Assembly (NCBI GenBank): GCA_017354895.1
Contig: CP071495.1
Coordinates: 665,001 to 729,000 of the forward strand
Reading direction: 5' to 3'
From: Podospora comata
Lineage: Eukaryota; Ascomycota; Sordariomycetes; Sordariales; Podosporaceae
DNA: 64,000 bases
This document shows, one piece after another, positions 15,217 to 26,529 of this stretch; positions within the stretch are counted from its first letter, which is position 1, and each line of letters starts with the position of its first letter. Under the pieces are notes generated by a model, which saw only the letters and a program-made list of their open reading frames with translations, made no database searches and had not been told where the DNA came from. A program made the translations under genes and the position numbers.

Positions 15217-15357
15217 AGTAGAAAAAGGAATCTAGGCTTAATTAGTATTACGTACCCTAACCGCCGTAAATACAATAACGGTGTATTAAGTAGCGAGATA
15301 ATTAAAAAGAACGTATTTAAATTTACGGGGGTATACCTATAAACTTAAATATTAAGA

Positions 15358-15428
15358 ATCTTAATGAGAGTCGAACCTACGTTTTTAGCGAAACAACTGG
15401 CGTATTATACAGTATATTAAAAGGCTAG
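15358..15428 (-). repeat. tRNA-like sequence (unit A) inside gypsy-type copy
   Basis: The minus strand contains the B-box-like ggttcgactct, preceded by about 50 nt with tRNA-like spacing. It corresponds to the unit at 18591-18661 of the longer copy. The same 210-bp spacing and the same antisense orientation are seen there. Confidence 0.45.
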
Positions 15429-15450
15429 GAGGCATAAGGAGACCTAAATA

Positions 15451-15908
15451 TCAATAGTATCATATATTTTCATTATTTTAAAAAGTTAAAAACGTCTTAC
15501 CAATGATACTTTATATAATTGAAAAGGAAGCATTAACTATATTAAGATCGAAGGAAATGTTGGAAAGTTAGTTAAAGCTTAAAGAAGAGTCGGGACGTAA
15601 GAAGATTATATAACGGTATCCTAAGCGGCATCCGGCTGCGTAGGAGTACCTAATAAAAAATTAAGTAACGTTACGGTTACGGATTACCTTACTTAAGTAT
15701 CCTCCTCCAAAATAATCTACGCGAGAAAACAATTTTCAGTGCGTATAAAGAGAATAAAATATTTATTTTACCTGGATAAATTTAATAATTAATTATGAAA
15801 GTTAATTTTTAACATTTACTTTTTACGTTTACGTTTATTTTACTTTTTTAGTATTCGGGTTATTATAAAGAAGTTAATGATATTTAAAAAGATATAAAAG
15901 TATATTTA
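15451..15908. other. RIP-eroded DNA between two elements
   Basis: No gene is visible. The stretch is eroded and bounded on the right by the TA target duplication (15907-15908) of the Fot1 element. A higher-GC patch near 15.58-15.72 kb has no identifiable coding content. Confidence 0.4.
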
Positions 15909-17377
15909 ATGTATTTAATAAGCGAGCGGATCGAATAAACGAGTAGATCGATTTCGTACGCAATATAGCTCTCTACCTAGAACATCAATTTCCTCCACCA
16001 TACTAAGATGTCTTCGATTCCAGTTGAGGCAAAAGTTATTCTTGCACTTAAAGCCCTTAAAAACGACTCTAAGCTAAGCTTTAAAGCTATAGCGAGGCTC
16101 TATTCTATACTTTATACTACCCTCTATCGCCGACACGCTAGTAAGCCTATACGATACGATATTCCAGCCAACCTACGTAATTTAACGGATTTAGAGGAGC
16201 AAACGATAGTTCAGTACATCCTTAAGCTATTTGCACGCGCATTCCTACCTAGATTGAGTGGTGTGGAAGACATAGCTAACTAACTGCTACGCGTACGCAA
16301 CGCGCCTCTTATTAACAAACGCTAGGCCCATAACTTCGTTAAACGCTAACTATAGCTCCATACGCGTTTTACGCATAAATACGACTACCAAAGGGCTAAG
16401 TGCGAAGATCCAAAGGTTATTACCGAGTGGTTTACGCTCGTACGGAATATTAAGGCTAAGTACGGTATTATAAATAATAATATTTATAATTTCGACGAGA
16501 CTAGGTTTATAATAGGTATTATTTTCGCGGGTATAGTAGTTATAAACTCGGATGGCTTTAAAAAAGTTAAACTAGCCTAGCTAAAGAATCGTAAATGGGC
16601 GACTATAATTTAAGGAGTTAATATCCTCGGCTAGACTATCCCTCTCTTTATTATTTTAGTCGCGTAATACTATTTCGCTAACTAATATACCGAGTATAAT
16701 TTCCCGGCCGACTAACGTATTATAACTACCGAGAATGGCTGGACTATTAATCCGGTAGGCCTAGATTGGATTAAGTACTTTAATTATTATATAGCGTCCC
16801 GTATAAAGGGTCAATACTAGTTATTAATCCTCGACAGCCACGAAAGCTACTACTCGACTAAATTCGAGTACTACTACTAACAGAATAATATTATTACGCT
16901 CTATACTCTTCCAACCTCCTCCAGCTACTCGATATTAACTACTTTAAGCCGTTAAAATAAGCGTACAGTCGTTAAATTGAGGATTTAATATATATATACA
17001 TTAACTATGTAAGTAAAGTCGAGTTCCTCTATGCCTTCTGCGAGGCCTTCTTTGCCTCTATAACGGAGAAAAATATATACGGTAGCTTTACGGGTACTAG
17101 TTTTATACCGTACGATCTAGAAAGGGTACTTTTTAAGCTAGATATAAAGCTTTGTACGTTAATACCTCCGACTTTACGGCCCGGCATTCTATAACCTTAA
17201 GTATTTTAAATATTATAAAACCCCTAAGAAACTAATTTATGATTAATATTTATTAAAACTCGTATTACTAATTATCAAAATAGCTCCTCAGCTTCAATAT
17301 CGGCTACGGTAGACTAACTTACTAAAGGTATAACGGCTATAATACATTAGGTAACTCTCCTTCGTGCAGAGGTTTAC

Positions 17378-17772
17378 TATAACGAACCCCTATCCAGAAC
17401 TTCTGAAAGAGATACTGGTTAAAGGCACTTCTGAATAATCCTGGCTCGGTACAGTTAAACAGTATACAATAATAGCTTATCTCGATCATAATAGTCTAGA
17501 TACTAACGATTGTAACTTATATTATATATTACGGAACTATCTATCTATACTAGCTAGTTCTTTCGTATATATAGACCTATACCAAAATATAGATTATTCT
17601 CTTTCTTCAAGGATTATAAATAGTTCCTAGAAATTATTTATAATTCCTTTAGCTTTCGAATAATTTACCTCCTATTAGTCCGTTCCGTTTACCTAGACCG
17701 TAAGCCCCGCTTTATCGCTCGGTTTAGCCCTAAATAATTCCTTATAGCCCTACTGTTTCCCAAACTATAATA
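17378..17772 (-). repeat. 3' LTR of the nested gypsy-type element
   Basis: This is the reverse-oriented LTR at the left end of the element. Its left end corresponds to the cgaacccctatccagaac end of the family LTR. It is eroded along its length. It matches 24129-24523 in length and order. Confidence 0.88.
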
Positions 17773-18590
17773 TAATACTCTCCTCCTAGGCTAAAGTCCT
17801 TAAGGCCTAATCCTTTTCCACTTACTACCTATAATATTATAAGTCTTTTTTCTTTACTTCTCCTCGTACCGCTACGATATTTAACCGTATAACTAAACTT
17901 AATCGTTTAATAGTATTAACTCGCTTTAACCTTATAACGCGAATCTTACGTTATCTCTTTATAATACTAACTCCTGATTTTACTTATTTTACTCGCAATC
18001 TCTTGAATATTATATCGCTCTCTGAATCCTCTCGTTATTTAAAGTATATACGTCGCGCTCTCCCGCACTGCGACGCCCTTAAAGTTACTCCTCGCTAATT
18101 ATTCTATATTGTTACTTAATACAACGCGGTAAAGATAAAGCTCAAGTTAATTAAGGCGTAAGCTGAGGCTACCGTTACGAATACCCGTTATATTCGAGAA
18201 TAGGTTAACGCGGAGGCCGAGGCTACAAACGAAAAGGTATAATATTTACGTGAATAAAAAAAGACGTAGCTCGAGAAAATATTACGGGTTAACTCCCGGG
18301 GTCTTAATATTATAGAGGAGCTAGAAAAGCTAGAACGTTAAAGGTAGTTTACTTTTTCCGCTTTTCTATAAAACTATTCCGTAGCGGAGTCTTCCGCTAC
18401 TATCCCGTCCGACTTTTTCTTCCTAAATTCCTCCGTAAGCCTCGACTAACTTTCCGACCTTCCTTTAAACCTTTCTTCGGCCGATCCTTCCTTTCTAACC
18501 GCGTAAGTTACTATTAATAACGCGCTTTCCACTTCCTAAAATATTTAAAACGTATAATAATTTTTATATTCAAGTCCCCTTATACCTTTT

Positions 18591-18661
18591 AACTTTATAT
18601 TATAGTATGTAGTACGTTAATTTCTTTTATGGAAAGTACGGGTTCGATTCCCGCCAAAGTT
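18591..18661 (+). repeat. tRNA-like sequence (unit A) antisense within the retroelement
   Basis: A tRNA-like sequence whose ends can pair (aacttt with aaagtt). It has an A-box-like tagtatgtagtacg and a perfect B box ggttcgattcc at 18641-18651. The loop region resembles tRNA-His after allowing for erosion, but the anticodon is uncertain. It is followed 210 bp later by a second unit. It lies opposite to the retroelement's coding direction. An independent cellular tRNA gene is unlikely inside an eroded element. Confidence 0.5.
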
Positions 18662-18801
18662 TTATATTTAGATTTATAAATATAGCTCATAAACCTAGAT
18701 ACTATCTTTTTAACTGCCCCGCCGGTAGTATATCTTTAATTTTTTTTTATGGTAGTAAAGGCGTATAGTACTAATTAAGCCTGAATTCCTTCGTACTTAC
18801 T

Positions 18802-18871
18802 AACTTTATAGTATAGTATATAATACATCAATTATTATATCGGAGGCGTAGGTTCGATTCCTACTAAAATT
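18802..18871 (+). repeat. tRNA-like sequence (unit B) antisense within the retroelement
   Basis: It starts aactttatagtatagta and has an A-box-like tagtatagtat and a perfect B box ggttcgattcc at 18851-18861, exactly 210 bp from that of unit A. A matching pair with the same spacing occurs in the other gypsy-type copy at 15.15-15.43 kb, so the pair belongs to the element family. Confidence 0.5.
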
Positions 18872-21800
18872 CTTTATATTTAGAAAAACTTAATAAGGGT
18901 TTTCTAAACGTATATATCTTTTACCTGGATTTTAATCGGTTTAAGTATTACCGGTACAAGGTCATTTTATTCATTTAAATAATTAAGATTTACCTTTAGT
19001 TCCTACGAGCTATCTATAACCGAATATTCTAGTTAATTAATTAAGTATTTTAATTAATTTTTATTAACAAATAAACTTAATATTTCTTTTTACTTTATAG
19101 TTTTCTTTTTGATTTTCCGCTATTTTCTATATATTAACTTTATTTACCGGTAATATAGGCTTCAGAAATAAAATATAGAAAGTATATAACCGTAACGTAT
19201 TATATTAAATAGTTTTAGTTCAAATATTTTTTTGAATGTTTTCCTTTTCATTTTAAATGAACCTACTTTCCTATAGTCTAGCTTTTTACTAATCTTTTAG
19301 TACGTAAATTATATATAAAAAGAATATTATATCCCTCTTTTTCAAGTAAAATCCCTTAAATACTTTTTATAATTGAGCTAAATTATTCCGTTTAACCGTT
19401 TATCTAAGGATAGTAAACTAATAATGCTTTACTTATTACCTTCAGCTTCGTTATTAACGCTTTTTAATACTTCGATAAAAATTTAGTATCGCGGTCCGTA
19501 ATAAATTCTTTTAGTTATATATATATTCCTATAATATACTGTAGTCTTATATTTTTTAATTACGTTACCGATTAGGTTGCCTTATAAGGTAAAAAATATA
19601 TTTATTTTATAAACCTATCGACTACCGTTAATATACCATTGTACTTAACGCTGGTTACCGTATTTTTTAATTTTAGTAACTTAGTAAAAAATCTATGATA
19701 ATTAAACTGTATAATCGTTCTACTATTAATAATAGTGTTTAAAATTTATATGGCTTATACTTTATAACCTTTATTCTTTCGTACGTATAGTATAATTAAA
19801 TAGCTTCTTTAACGTTATTTTTAAATCCTAATTAATTAAAGTATTATTTAATTTTTTCTATAATTTTTACGATACCTATATATCCTCCGAGCTTCGATAT
19901 ATAAATCTTTATTATTAATATTATTCTATTACTTAACTTTATATACATTCAATTTTTATACTATAGTCTTCCCTAACTATCCTTTTAAATATCCTATAGC
20001 TTTAAATTTTTTATTAATACTATTTTATAATATTATTATTTAATTTTGTTTAATAGTTATTAAAAGTAAATTACTTATAATATAAAGTATATTTTCATGA
20101 TAGTCGGCGCGCCGGTTAAATATATTTACCTAAGCGTTCTCTGAACTCTTTTTATATTTAATTCGAAAATGAAATTCAGAAAGAGACTTTAACTATCGTG
20201 TTTACCGTAGGTTAAGGAACGTCGTAATAATAAAGTATTCTAGGTTTTATCATTAATATAGATCTGTATTTTGAAAATAATACTATTAAAATATAATTTT
20301 TACTTCTCGAACGTTTCGATAATACCGAGTAACTTTTATAATAGATTAAATAGTTTTAATATATCTCTTTTAGTTTTTTCGAAGGAAAGTTACTGGGTAT
20401 AGTTTTGCGTCATTATTTCGCTATTTTAATTATTTACCGATTATACAGTTTAATATATTAGTCTCTACTATCAATGAGTCATTAGGGTTTAATAATTTAA
20501 GTACCGGGTTTTTTTAAAATAAAATTTTTTGTTCCTAAAAAACTTACTTTTTTTCCTACCCCTCCCTACTGGAATTCTACGTTTTTGTTAATTAAATAAT
20601 TAAATAGCCGTACGATACTTACGTATCTATAAATAAATACTTAATGAAAGGTTATATACTTTAAAATTCCTTAATATATATTTATAATTATAATATAAGT
20701 TAATCTTTAATTACTATATCTTTCTTAGGCTCCATATAAACCTTACTTAATAATATTAAATATCTTAAATATATTATTTCTTATATATAGAACTGACTTT
20801 TTTCCTTATTAATTAAGAGTTTTGCTCCGTATAGTACGTTAAGTATCTTTTATATATTTCGCTTATATTCCTCTAAAGTACGTAAATGAATAAAAGTATC
20901 GTTAAAATAATATCTTATTATTTTATCGAAGTAGTTTTATATTATAGAATTAATAAAAATTTAAATATCATAAGCGTACTAACTAACCTAGATAGTATTA
21001 CGAAATACTTAAAGTAATTATAATGTATACGAAATACATTTTTTATTTATCTTTTTTCTTTAATTTATATATAGGTATATCCGATAGGTATATTGAAATA
21101 TGTAAAATATTATACTTTAATTAATCAATTCCATAAATTAAATAATACTAATAAAAATAATTATTTTTACCGTTTTCTTATTTAATTATCGGTAATCTAT
21201 ATATAATTATAAATTACTTTTTTTTTTCGGTACGAAAAATAGGGTTTCCTACCAGCGATATAGACTCCTAATATATCCTCTTTTTAAATTCTTATTTAAA
21301 TATTTCTATAGTTCCTTACTTTACTTATCGTTAGTATAATAAACCTTAAATAACTAGAATTTAGTTTTTTTTTTTTTTTAATTTAATTTTATAATCCTAC
21401 GGCCTTCGCTTTAGTAATCTCTTTAAACACTTTATTATAAAAGTTAAGTATCCTTACTATTTTATTAGTATTACTCTTTTTTAACTTTTTTTTCTACGTT
21501 ATTATAGTAAATATAGTATTATTTTTTTAAATTCCTTACGATAGTACCGTCGAGGGTATTTATTTTACATTCTACTCTATACGTATTCCTGATTTCCTAC
21601 TATTAATTAAATATTTTTAAGTTTTTTCGGTTATAAATAACTATTATTTTTTCATTGATATTTAAATAATAATTTTTATATTACAATTACTTTAGGATTA
21701 TATCCTTCGAGGGTCCTATATTTATAATATTAAAAATAATTAAAGTCATTCTCTCTTTAACTATAATATTTAAAAGTAATATTATATTATAGACTTTTAC

Positions 21801-24128
21801 GTCGGAAATAATTTTTATATAACAATCCATTCCTTTTTTCTATAGCATTTTAGCCTAATATACGAACTATAGTAAAATTAAACTTGTTTCCGTACCTCCG
21901 TTTACTAATAGTACCGCTTAAACATTTTTTTAATATACTATAACCTAAAACGTATATTTTTCTTACTTCCTCCTATACGGTAACAACCTCGCTAATAAAT
22001 ACCGGATCGTTATTTTATATTTTTATATATTAGTATTTACGAAAATACTATTCGTAGTTCGTTCAAGGTTACTAACCCCGCGAAGGGCCGTAAATTGTTT
22101 TTTTAAGCGATTATATTATTTAAAAACATTTTCTTACTTTAGGTTATTTAGTAATACAAAGTTTTTTAATTATATTTACCTAACTCCCTTCTCTCTTCCG
22201 TCTTTTGCTTCTTTAGTATTTTATAATATTTATATCCGATAGCGGTTCCTTTATTCAATCGTTTAGTTAAACGTCTTTACTTAATGATATCGTTGAATTT
22301 TCTCTCGTAAACATAGTATATAGTATAGATTTAAATATTATTTTAATATTATTCTTTTAAAAACACTATACTATTATTTATATTTTTATTATTTATATAT
22401 TCGAGGTAATTTGTTATATATTTTAAAGTAAATTATATTATTTAAAGATTATCCTTTAATTTCACCGAGTCCTAAACCTTTTATAAATATAGTTATTTAG
22501 TTTCTCCTAAACTCTCTTTTACTCTACTATAGTCTTTTTAACTAACTACAATTTATTTTTTTACTTACTTTACGTACTACTTAATAGCCGTATAATAATT
22601 TTCTTTAGGAATACTTTATATATTTATATATAGTATACTAGAACTAAAGTACTTTCCGATACTCCGGATACTTAAAATAAAGTTATACTATATTTTCTTT
22701 ATAGGGTATATATTATATAAGTATAGATATATCTCTTAATAATTTTATAGATTCTAATATTAACGACTTTTTCACGTTTTTAGTATTCTTTTTAATTTTT
22801 ATATATACGCTTTTTTAACAATAATATTTTTATTAAAATAATAATTCTACATTTACCGTATTACTTTTTTAATATCGTTTCTTTAATAAGTCTTTCCTAT
22901 TACTTAGGACTATCGTACTTAGTAACCTCTATAACGATATTTATAATAATTTATATTATTTAATTCTATAGTATTTATATTTAAAAATCTTCTTTTTTAT
23001 GCTTCGCTTTTAGCCTTTCTATTACTTCCCGTAGCTTCTAGAACTTTATTTTCTTTTTATTTAGCGTATTAATTAAAGTTTTCCTTAAAGTTTATTACTT
23101 TTACTTTACTAGTACCCGATAGCTATAACCTTTATAGCCCTTAGTCCCTTCGATATAGTAGTTACTATAATCTCCTTTTTCTATCAAATCGCATAAATAC
23201 CTAATAATTGTTTTTAAAGTATTTTATTTTACTATTATTAAAAAGTATTTTCTTTTATACTTATTATTAAAATAATTATTACCGAAGTATCCTTTATTAT
23301 TATTATTATTATTATAATAACCTTTATTACCTTTTTTTTTTCCGTACGCTATTAAAATTACTCATCGTCGATCCGAATACCTATAGTAATATACTTATCG
23401 ATGGTATTAAGCTTCGATTCTTTATATAATTTATTTTTTATTTCCTTTTCAAAGCTATTATAAAAGAATTATATTAACCTTTTATCGTTAATAGTATTAT
23501 GTAAATTAGTAATTTTAAATAAAGCTATGCAATTAACCGTTAAGCGCGTTTAACGTAGGTTTATAAGCTTTTCTTACGGATACTTTACCTTATTATACTC
23601 TCTAAATACCTCCTTAAGCTTAGTCTTACAGACACAATAACTTTCGAAGTACTCCGCGGTTTTATTATTTTTATTTTCCGGATTTTACTCGTAGTAGTTA
23701 TTAAGAATAGGCTCGAACTACGCGAGAGCCCTATCTTTAAATCTAATAGCCGCGAAAATTATTTTTAATTCTTCATTAATAAATTAGTCTAGATAATAAC
23801 GAAGATGGGTTTTAAGCTAGATTAAGAAACCCTTTAAGCTTTACCTTTTCTCTTTTATAGTGCTCCGGTGTTAGGAACTTAACGGTCGATTTAGGTATAA
23901 TCATAATAGCAATAATTTACTTCCGGGTCTATTAAGCCTCTTTCTTAAGCTCCTTAATATACTTAACGACTTATTCTATAGTAGTAAGTATAGGTCTAAT
24001 ACTAATAAAAGGTCTCTTATTACCTGGGCTAAGCGGGACGCCTCCTATCTAAACATTTTAGGTCCAGCTATAGTAGTAAAAAAAAACTTTTAATTTATCC
24101 GTAATAGAATTAAAGTAAGTATATAACG

Positions 24129-24523
24129 TATAACAAACCATTATTTAGAACCTCTAAAAAAAATATTGATTAAAGGTACTTCTGAATAATCCTAGCTCGG
24201 TATAGTTAAATAGTATATAATATTGGCTTATTTTGATTATAACAGTCTAGATACTAACGATTATAATTTATATTGCATACTGCGGAATTATATATTTATA
24301 CCAACTAGTTCCTCCATATATATAGATCTATGCTAAGATATGAGTTATTCTCTTTCTTCGAGGATCATAAATAATTTCCAGGAATCATTCATAATTCTCT
24401 TAGCTCTCGAATGATCTGCCTCCTATTGGTCCGTTCCGTCCACTTGGACCGTGAGCCCCGCTCAATCGCTCGGTCCAGCCTTGATTGGTTCCTTATAGCC
24501 CTACTGTCTCCTAAACCATGACA
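24129..24523 (-). repeat. 5' LTR of the nested gypsy-type element
   Basis: This LTR is on the right side of the minus-strand element. Its right end reads ctaaaccatgaca, the reverse of the family start tgtcacggttttgg. The outer third (24.38-24.52 kb) keeps a nearly unmutated sequence with gtgagccccgctc, while the inner part is eroded. The target duplication tctac follows. Confidence 0.88.
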
Positions 24524-24915
24524 TCTACTCGCTTCATAAGGCTAACGAGGCTTTAAGTAAGCGCCGGAGAGCTAAAAAAAATACGTATACAATTTAGAGG
24601 ATCATTTACTATGCAAGATACACAGGATCTACTGGACTAGAAGGCTGTGTGTGGAGAGGTAGCGTAAGGAAAAGAGCAGGATAGTAGTAATGTAGGGGAG
24701 GGTCGTATAAAGGTTCGGTGTTGTGGTGTGTGCGGTAAGTCTGGCCATAATATCCGTACCTGCCAGGAGGTTGTAGAAGAGTTTGATTCAGCTGTTTCTG
24801 ATATAATTATAGTAGGTTAATAGTGTTGTTGTTTTGTAATTGAGGATGGTTGTAAGAGGGTAGTAGAAAATTGATCTACTCGCTTGTCCAATCCGCTCGC
24901 TTATCAAATACGTTA

Positions 24916-25347
24916 TAGGTAGAGTTCATATTAAATCCGTTACATAGAATTTTATAATATATATATTCGGAATACTATAAAGCTCTGGAGGTTATAATAT
25001 AAAAGATTCCCGAAATAAAATCGGTAGAATAAAGTATTACGGTAGAACTATAATAGAGGATTTATAAGGTAAAAGAAAAAAAACTATAAAGAAAGAAATT
25101 TATAATATTATTAATAGTAAAAAAAAATCAAAATCTATTAAAAAATATAGTTATTCTAAACGGGTAGTATTGAATGTCATAGAAGCTTATTTTATTTATA
25201 ACTGCCCTAATAGTTGTTTTACTGACGAAGCTGGTGCTAGTTAGGTAGCACAATTTCGCCGACTTCTTAGCCCAACCACGCTGCCCAACGATATCTTCTA
25301 CCCCTCGCTCCCTTCCACACACAACTACTCCGGCAACAATACTCGAT
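24916..25347. promoter_or_regulatory. Border from eroded DNA to host DNA, 5' region of the F-box-like gene
   Basis: AT-rich eroded sequence continues to about 25.18 kb. Balanced host-like composition then starts within a few dozen bases. The last 150 bases before the ATG at 25348 must include the promoter and 5' leader of the next gene. No distinct promoter motif is evident. Confidence 0.4.
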
Positions 25348-26307
25348 ATGGACTCCCAGTATCGCAGTACCCTTTTTCACATCCCCTTCGAGGTTCGGGA
25401 TGCTATATACTCATCTCTTTTCAGTTCTACAATACTTTCCTTTGCGACTTCAGTTCCAACCGACGATGCAAGACTCAATAAACTCCAAGCGCCATTACAT
25501 TCTACCGCTCTGCTCCGCACCTGCCGAAGGGCTAATGCGGAAATCTCCAAGTCATGGCTCAGTCACGTCCTGTTCTATTTCGATGATCCGATGTCGCTGC
25601 TTGACAAGCTTGCCCCTATCCCCTTGGAAGAGCTGTCCCTCATTCGATATATCTTCGTGCGTGGGGATCCTCTGCTGCTTACCTACCCGCCAAAAATACA
25701 AGTACATCACAATCTGGTTGGTGTATTGAAGCTTCTTCCCCGGCTACAGCTACGCCAGCTTACGGTTTTGGGGAGCGGTAGCGACAAGTTCCAATATCGG
25801 ATGTTGGACGAGTTGATCAAGCATGGGAACGGTTGGCAGGAATTACGTTTCATTAGTCACGACTCTGGGATGCTTGGGTATGCTTATTATTGCCTTGATC
25901 CGACACTTTGTGACCGGTACCAACGGCGACCACAACCAGAGCATTGGCAAAGAGTGATGGAGGAGAGAGACGGTGTAAATTCTTACCCGTCAGTCTCAAT
26001 TTATCGAGGAAAGCGGGCCGGTCATTGCGGAGCTGTCTTCAAGCCTGAAACCCGGGAGGTGATGGCGCAAAGTCACAACGGGGCACCATTTTCAGTGGAT
26101 GATTACGGAACAGCGGAGGACCCAGTGTTTATCAGTGAGAGTGAACGAGGCAAGGAGCTCATGGTGGCTGTCAAAAGAGGCCAGCGAGGTGTGGACTACG
26201 AAGAAAAGACCAATAGTCCATTTCTTCCAGGTCGCGACATTCGGAGAGACTTTCCGGGCAAGACTTGGGTTGAGATCCGCGCTGCATGTACCAAGGCAGC
26301 ACATTGA
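25348..26307 (+). CDS. F-box-like hypothetical protein
   Basis: A single uninterrupted frame of 319 codons from ATG 25348. The N-terminus (residues 8-35, with FHIPFEVRDAIYSSLF) has the Pro/Glu-Val-Arg/Leu spacing of an F-box-like helix pair found in many ascomycete proteins. A leucine-rich middle (about 95-170, with LKLLPRLQLRQLTVLGSG) follows. The C-terminal third is basic and polar without a recognised domain. Members of this large fungal class are often poorly conserved. A role as a substrate receptor for SCF ubiquitin ligase is a family-level guess only. It is the first intact host gene next to the AT-rich block, about 430 bp from the transposon end. No signal peptide or membrane segment is seen. 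Confidence 0.72.
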   Translation: MDSQYRSTLFHIPFEVRDAIYSSLFSSTILSFATSVPTDDARLNKLQAPLHSTALLRTCRRANAEISKSWLSHVLFYFDDPMSLLDKLAPIPLEELSLIRYIFVRGDPLLLTYPPKIQVHHNLVGVLKLLPRLQLRQLTVLGSGSDKFQYRMLDELIKHGNGWQELRFISHDSGMLGYAYYCLDPTLCDRYQRRPQPEHWQRVMEERDGVNSYPSVSIYRGKRAGHCGAVFKPETREVMAQSHNGAPFSVDDYGTAEDPVFISESERGKELMVAVKRGQRGVDYEEKTNSPFLPGRDIRRDFPGKTWVEIRAACTKAAH

Positions 26308-26529
26308 TAGTCCGACGGCCTCCCACTTGAAAACAGCCTCGATCTCTACCTGGGCATCGATGAGCTCATCTGTACTTCGCGTGGTACCTATACCCTAACA
26401 ATCAGAGCACGACTATTAGAAACACCCTTGAACTCTCCAGGACCACGAGCTCTTATCTGTATCTGTTGAAAATTACAACATCGGGGCCAGATGGTCATAT
26501 CGCACTCTCTAACCACGCTTCTAGCGGGC

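Larger units (their letters stand above)
10199..15450 (+). mobile_element. Broken, rearranged Ty3/gypsy-type retroelement copy
   Basis: A 5' LTR occupies 10199-10605 and reads plus. The internal sequence after it matches the start of the internal region of the copy at 17378-24523. Gag-like sequence follows near 11.0-11.1 kb. Integrase-like sequence lies near 14.2-14.4 kb. A pair of antisense tRNA-like sequences at about 15.15-15.43 kb matches the pair in the other copy. The order gag, reverse transcriptase, integrase fits Ty3/gypsy. The copy is heavily RIP-eroded, carries many breaks, is internally rearranged and has no recognisable 3' LTR. The right boundary is approximate. Confidence 0.7.
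17378..24523 (-). mobile_element. Ty3/gypsy-type LTR retrotransposon, structurally complete ends, broken
   Basis: Two LTRs of 395 bp each (17378-17772 and 24129-24523) bound a 7146-bp element reading on the minus strand. The flanking 5 bases, tttac on the left and tctac on the right, are the probable target duplication. In element order there is gag-like sequence with an Asn-rich stretch near 23.3 kb, reverse transcriptase/RNase H-like sequence around 20.6-21.5 kb, and integrase core-like sequence around 19.3-19.7 kb. That order is diagnostic of Ty3/gypsy. A pair of tRNA-like sequences follows, antisense, at 18.59-18.87 kb. The whole body is saturated with RIP-type changes and has many breaks. 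LTR divergence cannot date it, because RIP mutated both LTRs. It inserted after the host Fot1 element and before or during RIP. Confidence 0.88.
16008..24820 (+). pseudogene. Fot1/pogo transposase, RIP-inactivated and interrupted
   Basis: The N-terminus is open from ATG 16008 to 16283 (91 codons) and matches the transposase of copy A, including the motif RNLTDLEEQTIVQYILKL. It is a psq/CENP-B-type helix-turn-helix region. The frame continues with many stops through a DDE-type core (NFDETRF-like near 16.49 kb) to 17377. After the insertion it resumes at about 24529. A CCHC zinc knuckle (CGVCGKSGHNIRTC) lies near 24.73 kb and the stop is at 24818-24820. The insertion interrupts the predicted coiled-coil segment before the knuckle. 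Most stops are TAA or TAG where copy A has Gln or Trp-type codons, as RIP would produce. It is not functional. Confidence 0.85.
15909..24913 (+). mobile_element. pogo/Fot1 DNA transposon (copy B), split by a nested retroelement
   Basis: The left terminal repeat begins atgtatttaataagcgagcg at 15909. The right end, read in reverse, begins acgtatttgataagcgagcg at 24913. TA duplications flank the element at 15907-15908 and 24914-24915, as expected for Tc1/mariner/pogo transposition. The segments 15909-17377 and 24524-24913 are the element proper, about 1.85 kb, close to the 1862 bp of copy A at 29103-30964. The middle is an inserted gypsy-type retroelement. The transposase reads plus and is heavily RIP-eroded: almost no CpA remains, and CAA/CAG and TGG codons have become stops. 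The terminal repeats share the aagcgag motif with copy A but differ further in, so the two are related but distinct families. Confidence 0.88.

Noticed and set aside
18591-18871. Two functional nuclear tRNA genes
   Set aside because: They lie inside an eroded retroelement, occur as the same pair in a second copy, and have weak arms and an uncertain anticodon.
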